Shown here one piece after another: positions 10,902 to 22,161 of a DNA stretch of 32,632 nt; positions within the stretch are counted from its first letter, which is position 1; every line of letters begins with the position of its first letter. This DNA comes from Mesaphorura yosii (taxonomy: Eukaryota > Arthropoda > Collembola > Poduromorpha > Tullbergiidae). The DNA lies in contig WIXG01000612.1 in NCBI GenBank assembly GCA_009869945.1, forward strand, positions 1 to 32,632, read 5' to 3'. Made by a program: the position numbers and the translations under genes. The notes beneath the pieces are model-generated. The model was not told the origin of the DNA, ran no database searches, and saw only the letters and a program-made list of their open reading frames with translations.

Positions 10902-13438
10902 TTAAAGTAGTTTAAGTTTCTTCTTCTGACTTGGCGACGCCTGCGTAGGACTGTGAGAACGTTGGTTGAGGAAAACGAACGGCTGGCCATGAGGAGGGTA
11001 TCTTTCGTCTTCCGGCTTTTCGTACTTGCAATGATTGTCCCCGCATTTGCCCAAATCTTCCTCGTCATTGTCTGTGATGTCCACATCGCTGCTTTCCCCG
11101 TTGGATGTCGACTGATCCTCTTCGTTTTGGAGTCGCATCCATTTAGACGTTGACTTCGCATTGAGAAGTGTTGGCTGAGGTGAAATCTGTTCTTCTTTTG
11201 AAGATAAAGTCGTCCCTGATTTGACATCTTTCGCCGTGTTTCTCTTGTACTCTGATGGAGAGTACGAAGATGAAGTGTTGGAGGATGAAGGCGAACCACT
11301 GAACGAAGACTGCTGAACTGACCCGCCTGCTGAATTCAGTGACAGATCCTCAGGTACGCCCAAGCCCTCAGCAGGCAGATTTGAACCTTTCTTATTGACA
11401 AAGCCAGGCACACTGAGCCACGATGACGCTGACAAGTATGGATACTCCATGTTAGCCGCAGACACTGGCAGCGGAAATGGAGCTGACCCGGCAAGTCGTC
11501 CAAGTTCGAACGGAGCAATAGCATCAGACACCATTGGCATGATCGGTTTGAAAGCAGAATTCTTCCCAACTCCAGTATTATGACTTTGGCCATGACCCAT
11601 TTCTGATTCATGACCGAAATATTTGTACGTGGAGGGTCCAAATGGATGCGAGAAGGGAAATATTGGTGGTGGCGGTGCGGTGATAAGATTCCGATGAATC
11701 CAAGGGAAAGGATTTGCAAGAACCCCAGAGATTCCAGTCGGGTGGAGTGGCTGCTGTTGCTGTTGGGGCAAGTTGATAGCAGCGTGAATGATGTCATTCA
11801 ACGTGGAGTTGCCACTTACTCTAGGCTTGTTGTGATCATCATTCACGGGGTTCCAGATTGTGTGACTGTTCCTTGCAGTTTCGGGTTGTGCGTTCGTGCC
11901 AAGTCCTCCGAATGATGATTGTGAAGCTGCCGCTGCGGCTACTAAAGCAAATTGATGATGATTGAGATTAACTGGAAATTGTGGACTCTGTGCATGGTGC
12001 GCATAAATCGGCGTTTGCCTGGATTGCTTTTGCTGCTGGAAGTGCAAGGGTGAAGTTACTCGAGCAGGTGAGAAAGTATTTCCTCCACTGCTTCCTGCTG
12101 CGTTACGTTTCATGTTTGAAGGTCCGTGGGCATTCTTCTTTCCCGTGCTCTTCTCGTGTGCCTCCAGCTTGGGGCCCGCGGAGCTTGAAGCAGTCGAACT
12201 GGGCACAGAATGCACAGCCAATAGTCGTTTTCTGGTGCCGCCATTAAACATGGCCTTGACATCCTCCCAAGCGTGAACAATTTCTGGAGTTGACGCGAGC
12301 ACCACCGTGTTTGGACTGTCATTCTGCAAAATTCCGCTGCTCGAAATCACATTACTGGCCGTGCTGTTGTTACTGTCGCCTGAAATTACAACGCCTGCAG
12401 ACACTCCGATTATGTTCTCAGCTTTCGAGTCCATGCTATTGCTGCTGCTGCCGCAATTCGTGCTTTGCGTACTTGGACTCGGGCACAGTTTCAAATGCCG
12501 TCTCCATGAATTGAAGTTTGCCGCATCGGGTTGGATGTACCTCGACGTGGGGAGCCGGTGAGAATGAAAAATAAATTTATTTGGTGAAAAGAACAACTGA
12601 CAAAAAGTACAGCGAATGCACTTCGCACGAGACGAGTTGTATCTTGACGGCACAAATGAACCACGGCAGCCCCATGCACACTCGTGGAACACGTCGAAAG
12701 CAAAATTTTCAGGAAGCTGAAATGTGACAAAGCGATTGACTCTAAGTAAATTCTCGAACTTAAATCTCAAAGTTCTCTACTCGGGAAGAAATTACAAGAA
12801 AGAGGTCTTGTTTACCTGAGGCGGTGCGTGATCGCCAAGAAAACTTTGACAAAGCCGTTCCGCTTCCCGTTTCGTGATCATCCCACAGCGTCTTGATGTC
12901 ACGGGCATAGCACCGGCGCGCCGGAGGATTTCCAGCTGAACTGGAGTGCACTGAATGCAATTGATGCCAAGTGCCACGCGACGGTTGTGGATTTCATTGT
13001 AGCTGAAGTCTTTCAGTAATGTCGACGAGATTTGGGCCAAGCAAAGCCGCTCTTTTCCATCCATTATCAGCGCCACGATGGGGACACCAAACAAGAGCAC
13101 ATTGCTCACCTGCGTAAAATTGTGAAGGTGGAGATAAACCACGAGTCTCAAACCGCCCCGAATGTAAAATTTCACCAAGCAAATTCGCGCATGCATAGGC
13201 ATGGCGAGGCTGTGATGGTGTCCAGCGCATTTACAACTGGGGAAAATTGAGACAAATTGGTTTGCGTACTGACCTGATTTTGTCGTCCACTTCCGAATGT
13301 ATTTGCGTCATGATGATGGGCCGCACGTCCATGTGCTTGAGACTTGTAGTGATTAGCCTTACTTGAACCGGTAGAGTAATGCGGGCTCATCTTCGTCGAA
13401 CTAGAGCACTCAGTCTCTGAAAGGTCAATTTTCTCCAT
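10902..13438 (-). CDS. fuss: Fuss/SKOR (fussel) family SKI-type transcriptional corepressor
   Basis: On the - strand, exons 13438-13274, 13109-12816 and 12716-10902 give 757 residues, all junctions phase 0. Fuss/SKOR proteins are nuclear corepressors of the Ski/Sno superfamily, expressed mainly in neurons. Residues 56-153 (exon 2) form the SKI/DAC domain, with the near-invariant block ISSTLLKDFSYNEIHNRRVA and a later run SRRCGMITKREAERLC. Residues 154 to about 235 form the SAND-like SMAD4-binding domain: LPENFAFDVFHECAWG, the Cys/His cluster KCIRCTFC...FIFHSH (putative Zn site) and FNSWRRHLKL. EDVKAMFNGG near residue 305 is typical of the SKOR branch rather than Ski/Sno. PEDLS at 608-612 matches the CtBP-binding PXDLS motif. 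The rest is low-complexity (Ser, Gln5, Ala runs), with an acidic patch and a basic end KKKLKLL. The start at 13438 has a good context (accATGg). Confidence 0.93.
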
Positions 13439-16400
13439 GGTTTGCACTACTTCACTAACTTCACACTTTGAATTCCTGGCTTAAGCCCTCACCATTCTTT
13501 TGTCGAATTTGTTTGGAAATCAAAAATGTGAGGCAATGGAACAAGTTTGATGCTGACGAAAGATAAGACAAACTTGGAATGAGCAGATTGGACGCAAGCA
13601 GTGCGTTAACCGAAAAATTTCTTCCAAGCTCCGAATCCTGCCTTTCATTTACAATAATACTTTTGGGTTAGCCAGAAAGAAAGTTTGATTGTGTTTATCA
13701 TGTGTAAGTAATTGTTGTTGTGCAAGCCCTTTTTGTACGGGGAGGATAACAAAGCAGAGCAGAGTCGAGGCGGAGGGTTGGACCTTATTTAATTCCAGCT
13801 TCCCTTTTTTACAGCGTGCAAGCATACAGGAAGGAAGGAAACTGCTGCAAATTGTGGTTAACACAACTACTGTGACTAGGCCTTAATGCTGGGAAAGCGC
13901 AAGTCGTGGATTACGTCGCATATGCTGCTGTTGGTAAAGTTAAAGTTGAGAAAGTTGTTCAACTTCTACCTCACGAGTCGTGGCCGTAGTGAAAGTACGG
14001 CAGTCTAGCATTTCCCTTCTTCAATATTTTGGTCTTGTCTCCTCCTCCTGCGCTGGAAAGGCCCCGACTCTGGGAGTGTCTACCTGATTGACTGAGGCAG
14101 CCAATTCACGTACCAAGAAGCTTGACTTTAGTTATACGAGTGCCCCTTTTCTCGCTTCGAGCGTGGAGCATGATAATAATGTAATTTCAGTTCAGAGAAG
14201 TCTACGTTTCGTGATCGTAATCCTCTTACCATTACATAAAGAGAATCGAACTATGCAACGACAATACAAGTTTGATGAACAAAAATTCAATTTATTTACA
14301 GATTCTCTGATTCAGCCTGAATTCCTTCAAAATTCATTTTCGGATTACGATTACGGATTTGACTCGAAATTCGTTGTCTTTTGTTGCACGTTACATGGGC
14401 TAAATAAGCCGTGCTGGCTTTTGATGATCCTGAACCGCTCGACCCGGATGGTTCTGACCTGCACGAATCGTGAATAATTAATTTCATGTCGCACACGCCT
14501 CAGTCAGGCGATTGAGTCATTAGTTGTAATTTTGTAATAAATGTTTACCGACTTGTTTTGACAAAGAGTGTACTATTAGTGTGCTTAATACTTAAGAACG
14601 GGAAATTCGATTAAGACGATATGGCCATGCATGGACAGTGTTTGGGTCAGACACAATAAATTAATTATAAATGAGCTACATATTATGGCGACGGCTTTGG
14701 CATCCACTGCGGCTGTCTGGGAAGGTAATCGCCGTAATCACTCATGCTTTGACACGACGTGCATAATCTATGAGGTCATGCATGCATGCAGTAATGGTTA
14801 TGTAATTACTCGGCGGCTACTGGACTTGTGCCGGCCCCGAAACTCACCCACCCATAATATTTGCACTTGGTCTTCTATTCTATGCAGTACAAAAGCGGAA
14901 ATTTGCTGTAAGTGTAGCAGTGGGACGTGGAATGAAAATAAATTAATGCTTTCAAACAGTTCACGAGCTCTTCATTATTATTGTCGGCGAAAAATGATCC
15001 GCACCCATTTGTACAAACAATCATCATTACATTACTGGCGCAGGTACGGTCGCTGAACGTGCAAGGGTGGAATTGTGATGTAAAAATTTAAAGCCAAGGC
15101 ACGTGTCGGCCGTGCAAAACATACAAAATCTTACCACACGAGTTTTGAAGTGGAGAAAAATACGGCAATTATGCTAGAACGAATTAAGCAAGTTTACCTT
15201 TGTGGGATTTCATGGAAAGCTGCTCCATTCGTACTTTTATTCAATCTAATTGCAGCAGCATCAGGTAAGAAGCGAAAGATGCATGCATGCAGAATATTGG
15301 AAAGTTACATGAAGCCTTGCTGGAGTTGTGAGTGACTTGGTGTAATTTGAATTGAAGTTTGAATGCTGCATTGGGATCATTGCCGATTCGTTGGACGGTG
15401 GAGTTGACATTAGATTTCTTCTTTATGGACTTAATGCACTTAAAACTGTACAAGCGTGAAATTGATTATGGAGTTGTAATGAACTTGTCTCTTTCGTCTA
15501 TCTTCCTCCTCCTCACTACGAACATCCATGCATAGAGCGGAGCACCGCGCAGCTGCCCTAGCTATTCTACGAACTCACATTAAAGTTACGGAGCTTTGTG
15601 CTTTGTGGAAACGAGTTCTCGCAAATCCTTTCTTTGTAGAGAAAGTAATTTATGGTTTGTCAACCTTTCTTCCAATTTAGTTCTTGATTTGTCTGGAAAT
15701 TGATTTGGGTTCTAATGCCTTAGACAATTAAGTACGACTTCTGTATCGTGAATGCGAATTCTAGGTACCAGCGCAGTACGAACCTATAAATTAAATTATG
15801 AATTGAAGTGCAGAGAGTTTCTCTATTCATGTGATTCTACTTTATTGCATCACAACTTCACACCTCGATGGATCACGCACGGCCTGCCTTGGCTTGCACC
15901 ACGGACCGGAGGAGTGGTAAATCAAGCCATAATTGAGTTTGTTAACAAAGTCACAGTCGTGGAGTGAATGTGATTACGAGGGAGCAAAAATAATGGGAAA
16001 TATGGAAATTAGCCTATTAGAGCCCGCACTCGGCCACACACACGCCGCACTCCTGTGTCCATATTTTAATAAAACCAAGAAACCAGAATAATGTGGCAAT
16101 AAATTTTGCTCTGCTTGTTCAATTCGGAGAAAATGCCACTAACATCCTTCGCCTTCAACTGAATCGCACCGAATAACGTTGTTACTACATTCCTTGGGGA
16201 GCCAATCAAAAAGTTTATTGACTTGAAAGGTGCTGCGCCAAACATTCGCGGCTCCCGAGTCTCCGCGTGACTTTCTTTACTCCGCCAACTTTATGGAAAT
16301 CAATTTTATAAAATGGAACTTTTTTTCTTTTTCGTCGCTCGTGCTCATTACGCTATGCCATTCGAACTTGTGAGAAATATTTATTTAACGAGAAATAGGA

Positions 16401-18905
16401 GTACAGTTTGGTATTGTTGGTTGTGGGTACTTTAGTGTCTGGACGGGCATGTGCCTTTGGTTTCCTTCAATGCGAGTCATTCAAATTCTTTTCGACTGGC
16501 TCTTCTACGCTGCACTTCCATCTCTTGAAAATTTTGACGTTCTGTGTGTTTTGAGCAGACTTTGCATGAACTGGGAGCTGTGACCGGAGACACGCAGGGC
16601 AAAAGTACAATTTGTGTGAAATGGGCCTTGACGAGAATGGGGCATAAAAAGTGAAGAGGTGCAATTTTTTTATTTTGCTGCATATGTTAACGTTACGCCT
16701 AAGTATTCGATGGTTTCTGGAAAACAGTGAATTGTAGATTTCCACTCTTACAAGCAATTTTTTCGAGTCATTTGAATTATCAAATGTGCAGACTTTCTCA
16801 GAAGCTTTCAGATTAGTTTAAAAATGACATGTGATTGTGATTTTGATGTTGGTCGTTTATTTCATATTCTGATTCAGAGATTGTTCGCGTTTGTTCTTGC
16901 TACTTAAACAAACACACGCCAGTAATGGCACCAATAATAGTCTTGTTTTATTTATTTTTATTGCTGTCGTTTTATGAATGTAATTTCGTCCAATGAATAA
17001 AATCGAGCCCGCGTAGCCTTCATTGTGTTTCATGGGCAAATGGTCACGGACCATATGCAGTGCAATGCGCAATGCTCGCGACAGTGACGGCGGCGTCGTC
17101 TCATCATGCATTGTTCCTCTTCGGTGTTTTTTACTTGACAAGTTATTGCTCAATTATTCTGTGTACATATCCCATGCTCTTGATTTCAACCTGCTCGTGC
17201 GGCTCGCTGCTCACGTTCTTACACACGCGCTGTTTTTTATTTCGGATTTACTGCGTCCGCGTCCCTTTGGGACTTTATATGGAAATCGAGAAGGCACCGA
17301 TTCACTAAATCGTGGACGCGAGGACCTGTACCAGTGCGTAATGTTCCATCAAAGCTTCTGCTTGCAATGAATGGAGAGGGGAGCGTAAAGTGTTCCAGAT
17401 TCGTATGTGTTGTCACCCTTTATCTTTGCCAATACCATACTATACTGATGCGATACGGATATCGATGACATAATAATCTGATCCGTCGCCGTCACATCGC
17501 TTACGCTTAATAGAGTTGAATTATTGATTGATTCCGTACAGTTTGCTATTGCATTTTGGAGTTCGCTTGATTACAGACATAACGTAGAACACTAAAAGCC
17601 TTGCCATCATTAATCAAACTCACTATCTCAATCAATCTCGTAATTGAGACATATGTTGAAATTGCGTTGCCTTCAAATAGAAGCCGGTCAAGAATAGCCG
17701 CGACAGAGTCCATACGATGAAAAGCATGTCAACAATCTTAGACAAGAAAGTAGTAATGAAAGCATCTGAATGGTCGAGGATTGTTAAGAAATGCAGTCCC
17801 TCAGACTCAGATTCGGAGCAGATAGAATGGCAGGCTGAGCTTTTTCAGCAAAACGAATGAAGAACCCATTCCTTTTGGTAGTGAAGAGTCGAAGAGAGTT
17901 TCAGAGTTCCTGATCCGGTATTGAGCTGAACCGAATAGGGAGGTAGTGCGCGATTGTGCCATGATGCGTGGGACCAGATTAGTAGACGATACAATTATCA
18001 TGTACCCTGGATAAAATGAGCGAGCATTCATGAGAGATTCTATCAGCGAAGCAGTGCAATTCAAGTGCAGCTTGTAAGAGGATTTACTGGTTTCACTTTA
18101 AGCTCTTGTGGTGTAATCTTCCACAAACCTCTTAAATAAAGCGTTTCAATTCCAATTACATCATGATCATGGAAGCTACAAGGTCATATCACGAACGATT
18201 TAGTTGGAATTCTGCCAATAGAATAGCGATGCGGAAAAATAGGGATCGGGAAGATTCGACCAAATGTTCAGCTACAAAAAGCAATTACGGTTTAGCAAAC
18301 TTCGTCTTGACGAGAAATCAGATTCCATTGTGCATCGAATCAAATTAACAGACAAAATGATATATCAAAATGTTTCTTAGATCTTTCTCTTCCTGTCCTC
18401 TCGATTTGTATTAGAAGAATCAGGTTCTTGAACTTTTGAAATAAATATCAACTAGCTTTCAGGAGATCTGCTGCCCCACTCTTCCCTCTCTTGTACGGCC
18501 TAGCTAGCCCTCAATGGAATGAATTCGTATACGCGGCCGAGTTCTTCCTTCAAAAAATTCTATACTCCTTGGACTCTGTCAATCAAAACAAAAACAAGTC
18601 GTTTCACTTCATCATTTCATAACATCAGAATTTGATTGCGAGTGCTCAGCTAATCTGAAATTGAACTGATTCTGGAAAACGTTCGTGGAATTATCCGTAT
18701 CGTAAGTTTTCCTGATTTGGTTTAGCATAAATATACTTTTAAGGTAAGCCACTTAAAACTCGGGCCGTTGCGTTGTGGCTTCTTTTGGAACCGTAGTGTA
18801 GTAGTCAATACTTGCGTGTCGGATTCTAATAGGGTCTTGTCCAACTTTCGTTAGGGTCGCAGTGGCATTTCATATGACTCCATTACCAGAATAGGGACAG
18901 GGACA
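13439..18905. other. 5.4-kb stretch without a recognisable gene, 5' of fuss/SKOR
   Basis: This separates the divergently transcribed fuss/SKOR and acidic-protein genes. Open frames at 14088-14477, 14631-15056 and 17023-17370 have no recognisable domains. A K50-homeodomain-like cluster (GGATTA-c-GATTA-c-GGATT) lies at 14342-14359. The 14-mer ATGCATGCATGCAG occurs exactly at 14778-14791 and 15279-15292. Untranslated exons of either gene cannot be excluded. Confidence 0.4.
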
Positions 18906-21363
18906 ATGGAGAGTAGGAGGCTAACGTATGCTGACTTGAGGAATGGCAAGCCCGTTATTTCTGATTCTGATGAGGAAGAAGAAAAACAAGACGAAGAAGA
19001 TCATCGTCTGCAGGCACTAGCGTCTGGCCTTGATAATCTTCCAGGTACAGTGAAGCCCCGGCCAGCTAGGTTCAAACTTCAATACCAAAGATGTCAACGA
19101 AAACCGACCAGAGCAATAGATTCTCCCAACCCGGATGAGGAAGATATCGAGGTAGTTGACTTGACCACTGACGGAGACGAATACGTACCAACACCACAGC
19201 GTTTTCGGTTTCGACCAAGACCAATAATTAGTTCAACGGTTTTAAATGGAAAGCCAAAGCAGTACTCACAACTACGTTCGACTCTTCAGAGAGAACCACA
19301 ACCAATAAAAGTTACAGAAATTACTTTAAACGGTAAACCAATGAAAATTCTGGCGTATACTCGAAACCCCTTAGACGCTGAAGTCGAAGATCAAGGTGGC
19401 CGATCGACAGGATCGGACTCAGATTTAAGCCTGACAAATAATAGTACAAGACACCCAACAAACAAAGCACAAGCGGTAGGTATTAGAACACACGGAGACG
19501 ATGTGACTCAAAATGGAGGAGCTTCGACTGAGGAATTAAGTAGATCTACCTCACCGACGAGCGGTGATGAACACACTCGCACTTGCCTTGTTGAAAACGA
19601 CAGTCACAACAATACCAACTGTATTCGTCAACAATGTGCAACTAAAGAAACAGAACACAGTGATTGTCGGCACAATGATGTAAACCTCCAAGCAATAACT
19701 TCCGTCAACGAAGTCAGCAGCAATGATATCTTTGCTTATACTGAAGTTTTGTCTGAAACAATTGCTACGACTGATGGTGTCGGTGAAGAAAATAGTGCGT
19801 TTATCTCTGATCTCATTAAGGACGCGGAGCCTGAGGAAGGGTCTGAAGAAAGCATTGCCCGTAGACACAATGGGAGAGGCGATGAAGTGGCTGTCGTGGA
19901 AAATGACGAATTCGAAGATACCAAAGCATTCGTTGAACAACCAGCCACGTCGGCGTCAGCAAATCAGGGGACAGTTGCGGAAACATGCGACTGGCGAAGC
20001 ACAAGCAATACGTCGTTGTGTACCGCTGCATCTAATCAGGACGTTAGTCACAGGAGAGGCATTTACCAGCTCGAAGTACAGGAAATTGAGCATTGCGGTG
20101 GTGGCGACGATGGTGGGAACTCAACCGCAAGTGACATGGATTCTGATTCCGAGTCTGACATTGGTTTCGACTCTTGCGATAAAAATGATACTTTGTGCAG
20201 AGTTAAGACTAGCACAACAGAGGTTACAGAGGCACATTCCCAGAAAGATGAAGAAACGGGTGAACAAATTCTAGTTCTAGAGGGCAGAACTGAGAAATAT
20301 GGCAACGTTGGGATCCAGGAAACTGACGAGGTCGGAGGCAGTTTTTGGTCAGTTGGGAAGAAAAAAGGCTTCAACAGTTTCTTACTGGAAATTGCTCCAC
20401 GTGAGTTGACAACTGCATCTCCCGAAGGGAAACTTGATCTTGGGCGGCAAGGTTGGAGACGAACAGACGCAGCTTCCAGTACAGACGAAGATGAAAGGAG
20501 AAACAGAAGTATTGAGGAAGTAGTTGAGAATATGCTCCTTTCTGACCGGGATACTTTTTTAGAGCCCGAACCAACCACGTATGTGCCTTTGTCTTCGATC
20601 TTCTCCCATATTCTCAAGCGATCAACTTCCGCCTTCATTCATTGCATCGTATTATTCTTTTCAGGATCTCCTTAAGTCAGCCAATCCATCGAAGAAAGCG
20701 TCCAAAGACTAAAAAACGGCGAAATAAGCAGAGGAGCAAACGCAAGGCCGAGCTTTCGATTTTGACTTCGTCTGATACAGAGACAGACTCAGGCTCTGAC
20801 ATTAGAAAGTAAGGACAAAAGGAAAATATATAGTGGCATTTTTTTTACCTCACTGTCAACATCTAATTTATTTGTCTGTGCCTACATGTTAGAAAATCTA
20901 AGCGCAAACGGCGAAGAAAAGAAGACCGTAGTTCGTGTTCAAAGGCTGCACCTGCAGAGCCCAAAGTGTAAGATATTTTGCTAATCCGTACCTTTGCCTT
21001 CTTCTCTCGATTAATGTGGAAATGATATGAATAATTAGTTTCAGGGATCCCGAAGCGATAAAAATATTCCAACCTGTCATACGCATCAGGAGAATCGACG
21101 ATGTCTCGGAGGCTGGAGGCTATGGAGGCACTCTTAAATTGCCTTCAAGTGAAGCTCAACAAAGCGCTCTTAACGGAATGTCAGAACCTGAAAGTGGAAT
21201 TGAGTTAAAGCACCCGGTCCGAGTGACTCGTAACCGCACCGTCAACGTCTCTGAAACTATTGCAACTTCACCAACGAAAACGAGGTACGGCCGGATGATC
21301 AAGCAGCCGAAACTTCTTCCCGACTGCGTCGTGAATAATTTTGGATCCGATGAAAGCAGCTAG
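18906..21363 (+). CDS. Unrecognised acidic, disordered, probably nuclear protein with a SUMO-interacting motif
   Basis: Exons 18906-20578, 20665-20808, 20893-20967 and 21045-21363 give 736 residues. All three introns (86, 84 and 77 nt) are phase 2. I do not recognise the family. The first two-thirds is rich in Asp, Glu, Ser and Thr and looks unstructured. IEVVDLTTDGDE (81-92) is a strong match to SUMO-interacting motifs of the VVDLT type. The short motif NGKP recurs at residues 13-16, 114-117 and 142-145. A patch richer in hydrophobic residues begins at FWSVGKKKGF (from 480). Two basic clusters, about 567-585 and 606-618, look like nuclear localisation signals. The C-terminus holds TRYGRMIKQPKLLPD, resembling short basic TRxGR motifs of chromatin-associated proteins. 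A chromatin or SUMO-pathway scaffold is a guess only. Without splicing at 20579 the frame would stop at 20675. Confidence 0.78.
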
Positions 21364-21540
21364 AGCACCTTCGAGTTACGCCTCACATTATTTATCTAGT
21401 TAAAACGCATATTAATCGTACCAAATTAACTAGTATTTTACACATTAGATATTTATACAGAATAGCATCGCATAAGTAAAAAATATACGTTCGCATATCT
21501 CTTTTAGGCCAAAGGTGTTCTTCTATGCTCTTGAACACGA

Positions 21541-21546
21541 AATAAA
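21541..21546 (+). terminator. Polyadenylation signal of the acidic nuclear-type protein gene
   Basis: AATAAA lies 178 nt after the stop at 21361-21363. Confidence 0.55.
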
Positions 21547-22075
21547 ATGTATTTGCTGTAGAAGATGAGTTCGTACTAAATAATTGCTATCTTAGAATTA
21601 GAAAAAAGTATATTGACAAGGCAGTAGTCTTTTTCTGAAAATGATACTCATTAATAACTCTGTTTAATATGCTCTGTTGTCGCAGATTGATTGGGCTCAC
21701 GCCCCCCTCACGTCTCGTAGACTCACACGAATCATAAAATGTTAAGGCTCAAGCTCAAATGTAACATAACGTCGAGTAATTATTTTGACCTCTCCCAATG
21801 ATATTGACCAGTGCTCATCCTTCGCAGCGGCTGTTCTTCGCGTGAGTCCAGACTTTGCTGTCAATGTTTCATTGTTAAAATGAATTGATTGTCCCCTCTA
21901 AAGTGTGTGTTAATGGTCGTGGAATTAAATTGACCTCGGTCACCTCGACCGTCGCACTCGCAATTATTTCAGCATTTCTGATTTAGATCAAACAACATCC
22001 TAATTTTCTCTGCACAATTTGCAATTTTGATCAACTGCAACTGCGCTGCGTGCCAAAGAGGCTGGCGAATAGCAA
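21547..22075. other. Intergenic, no gene recognised
   Basis: About 0.5 kb between the acidic-protein gene and the first AChBP-like promoter. I see no supported feature here. Confidence 0.5.
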
Positions 22076-22083
22076 TATTTAAG
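22076..22083 (+). promoter_or_regulatory. TATA-like box of AChBP-like gene 1
   Basis: TATTTAAG lies 86 nt before the ATG at 22162. The same octamer occurs 69 nt before the ATG of the tandem paralogue (24070-24077), which supports it as a shared core promoter element. Confidence 0.45.
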
Positions 22084-22161
22084 TGGCCGTTCGTCACAAT
22101 TCTTCCCGTAGTCGAAAATTGAGCGTCCTTTTCGCAAGTTAAACTCGATTGCTCCTTCAAA

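Noticed and set aside
11336..11797. Open frame on the - strand inside fuss/SKOR, plus several + strand frames over the same exon
   Set aside because: These are alternative frames of the large low-complexity fuss/SKOR exon. The SKI/DAC and SAND-like domains fix the real frame.
14631..15056. A 141-codon open frame upstream of fuss/SKOR
   Set aside because: No family similarity, no splice partners and mixed composition. I judge it a chance frame.
14778..15292. Exact 14-mer ATGCATGCATGCAG present twice
   Set aside because: It is a low-complexity alternating repeat found in partial form elsewhere in the window (2320, 9381). It is not convincing as a specific element.
17023..17370. Overlapping open frames of 115 and 82 codons
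   Set aside because: They overlap on the same strand and a 98-codon frame overlaps them on the other strand. None has a recognisable domain.
20579..20675. Reading the acidic-protein first exon through to the TAA at 20675
   Set aside because: A GTATGT donor at 20579 and an acceptor at 20664 join in phase to the basic exon 20665-20808, followed by two more phase-2 exons. The unspliced end is hydrophobic and unlike the rest.
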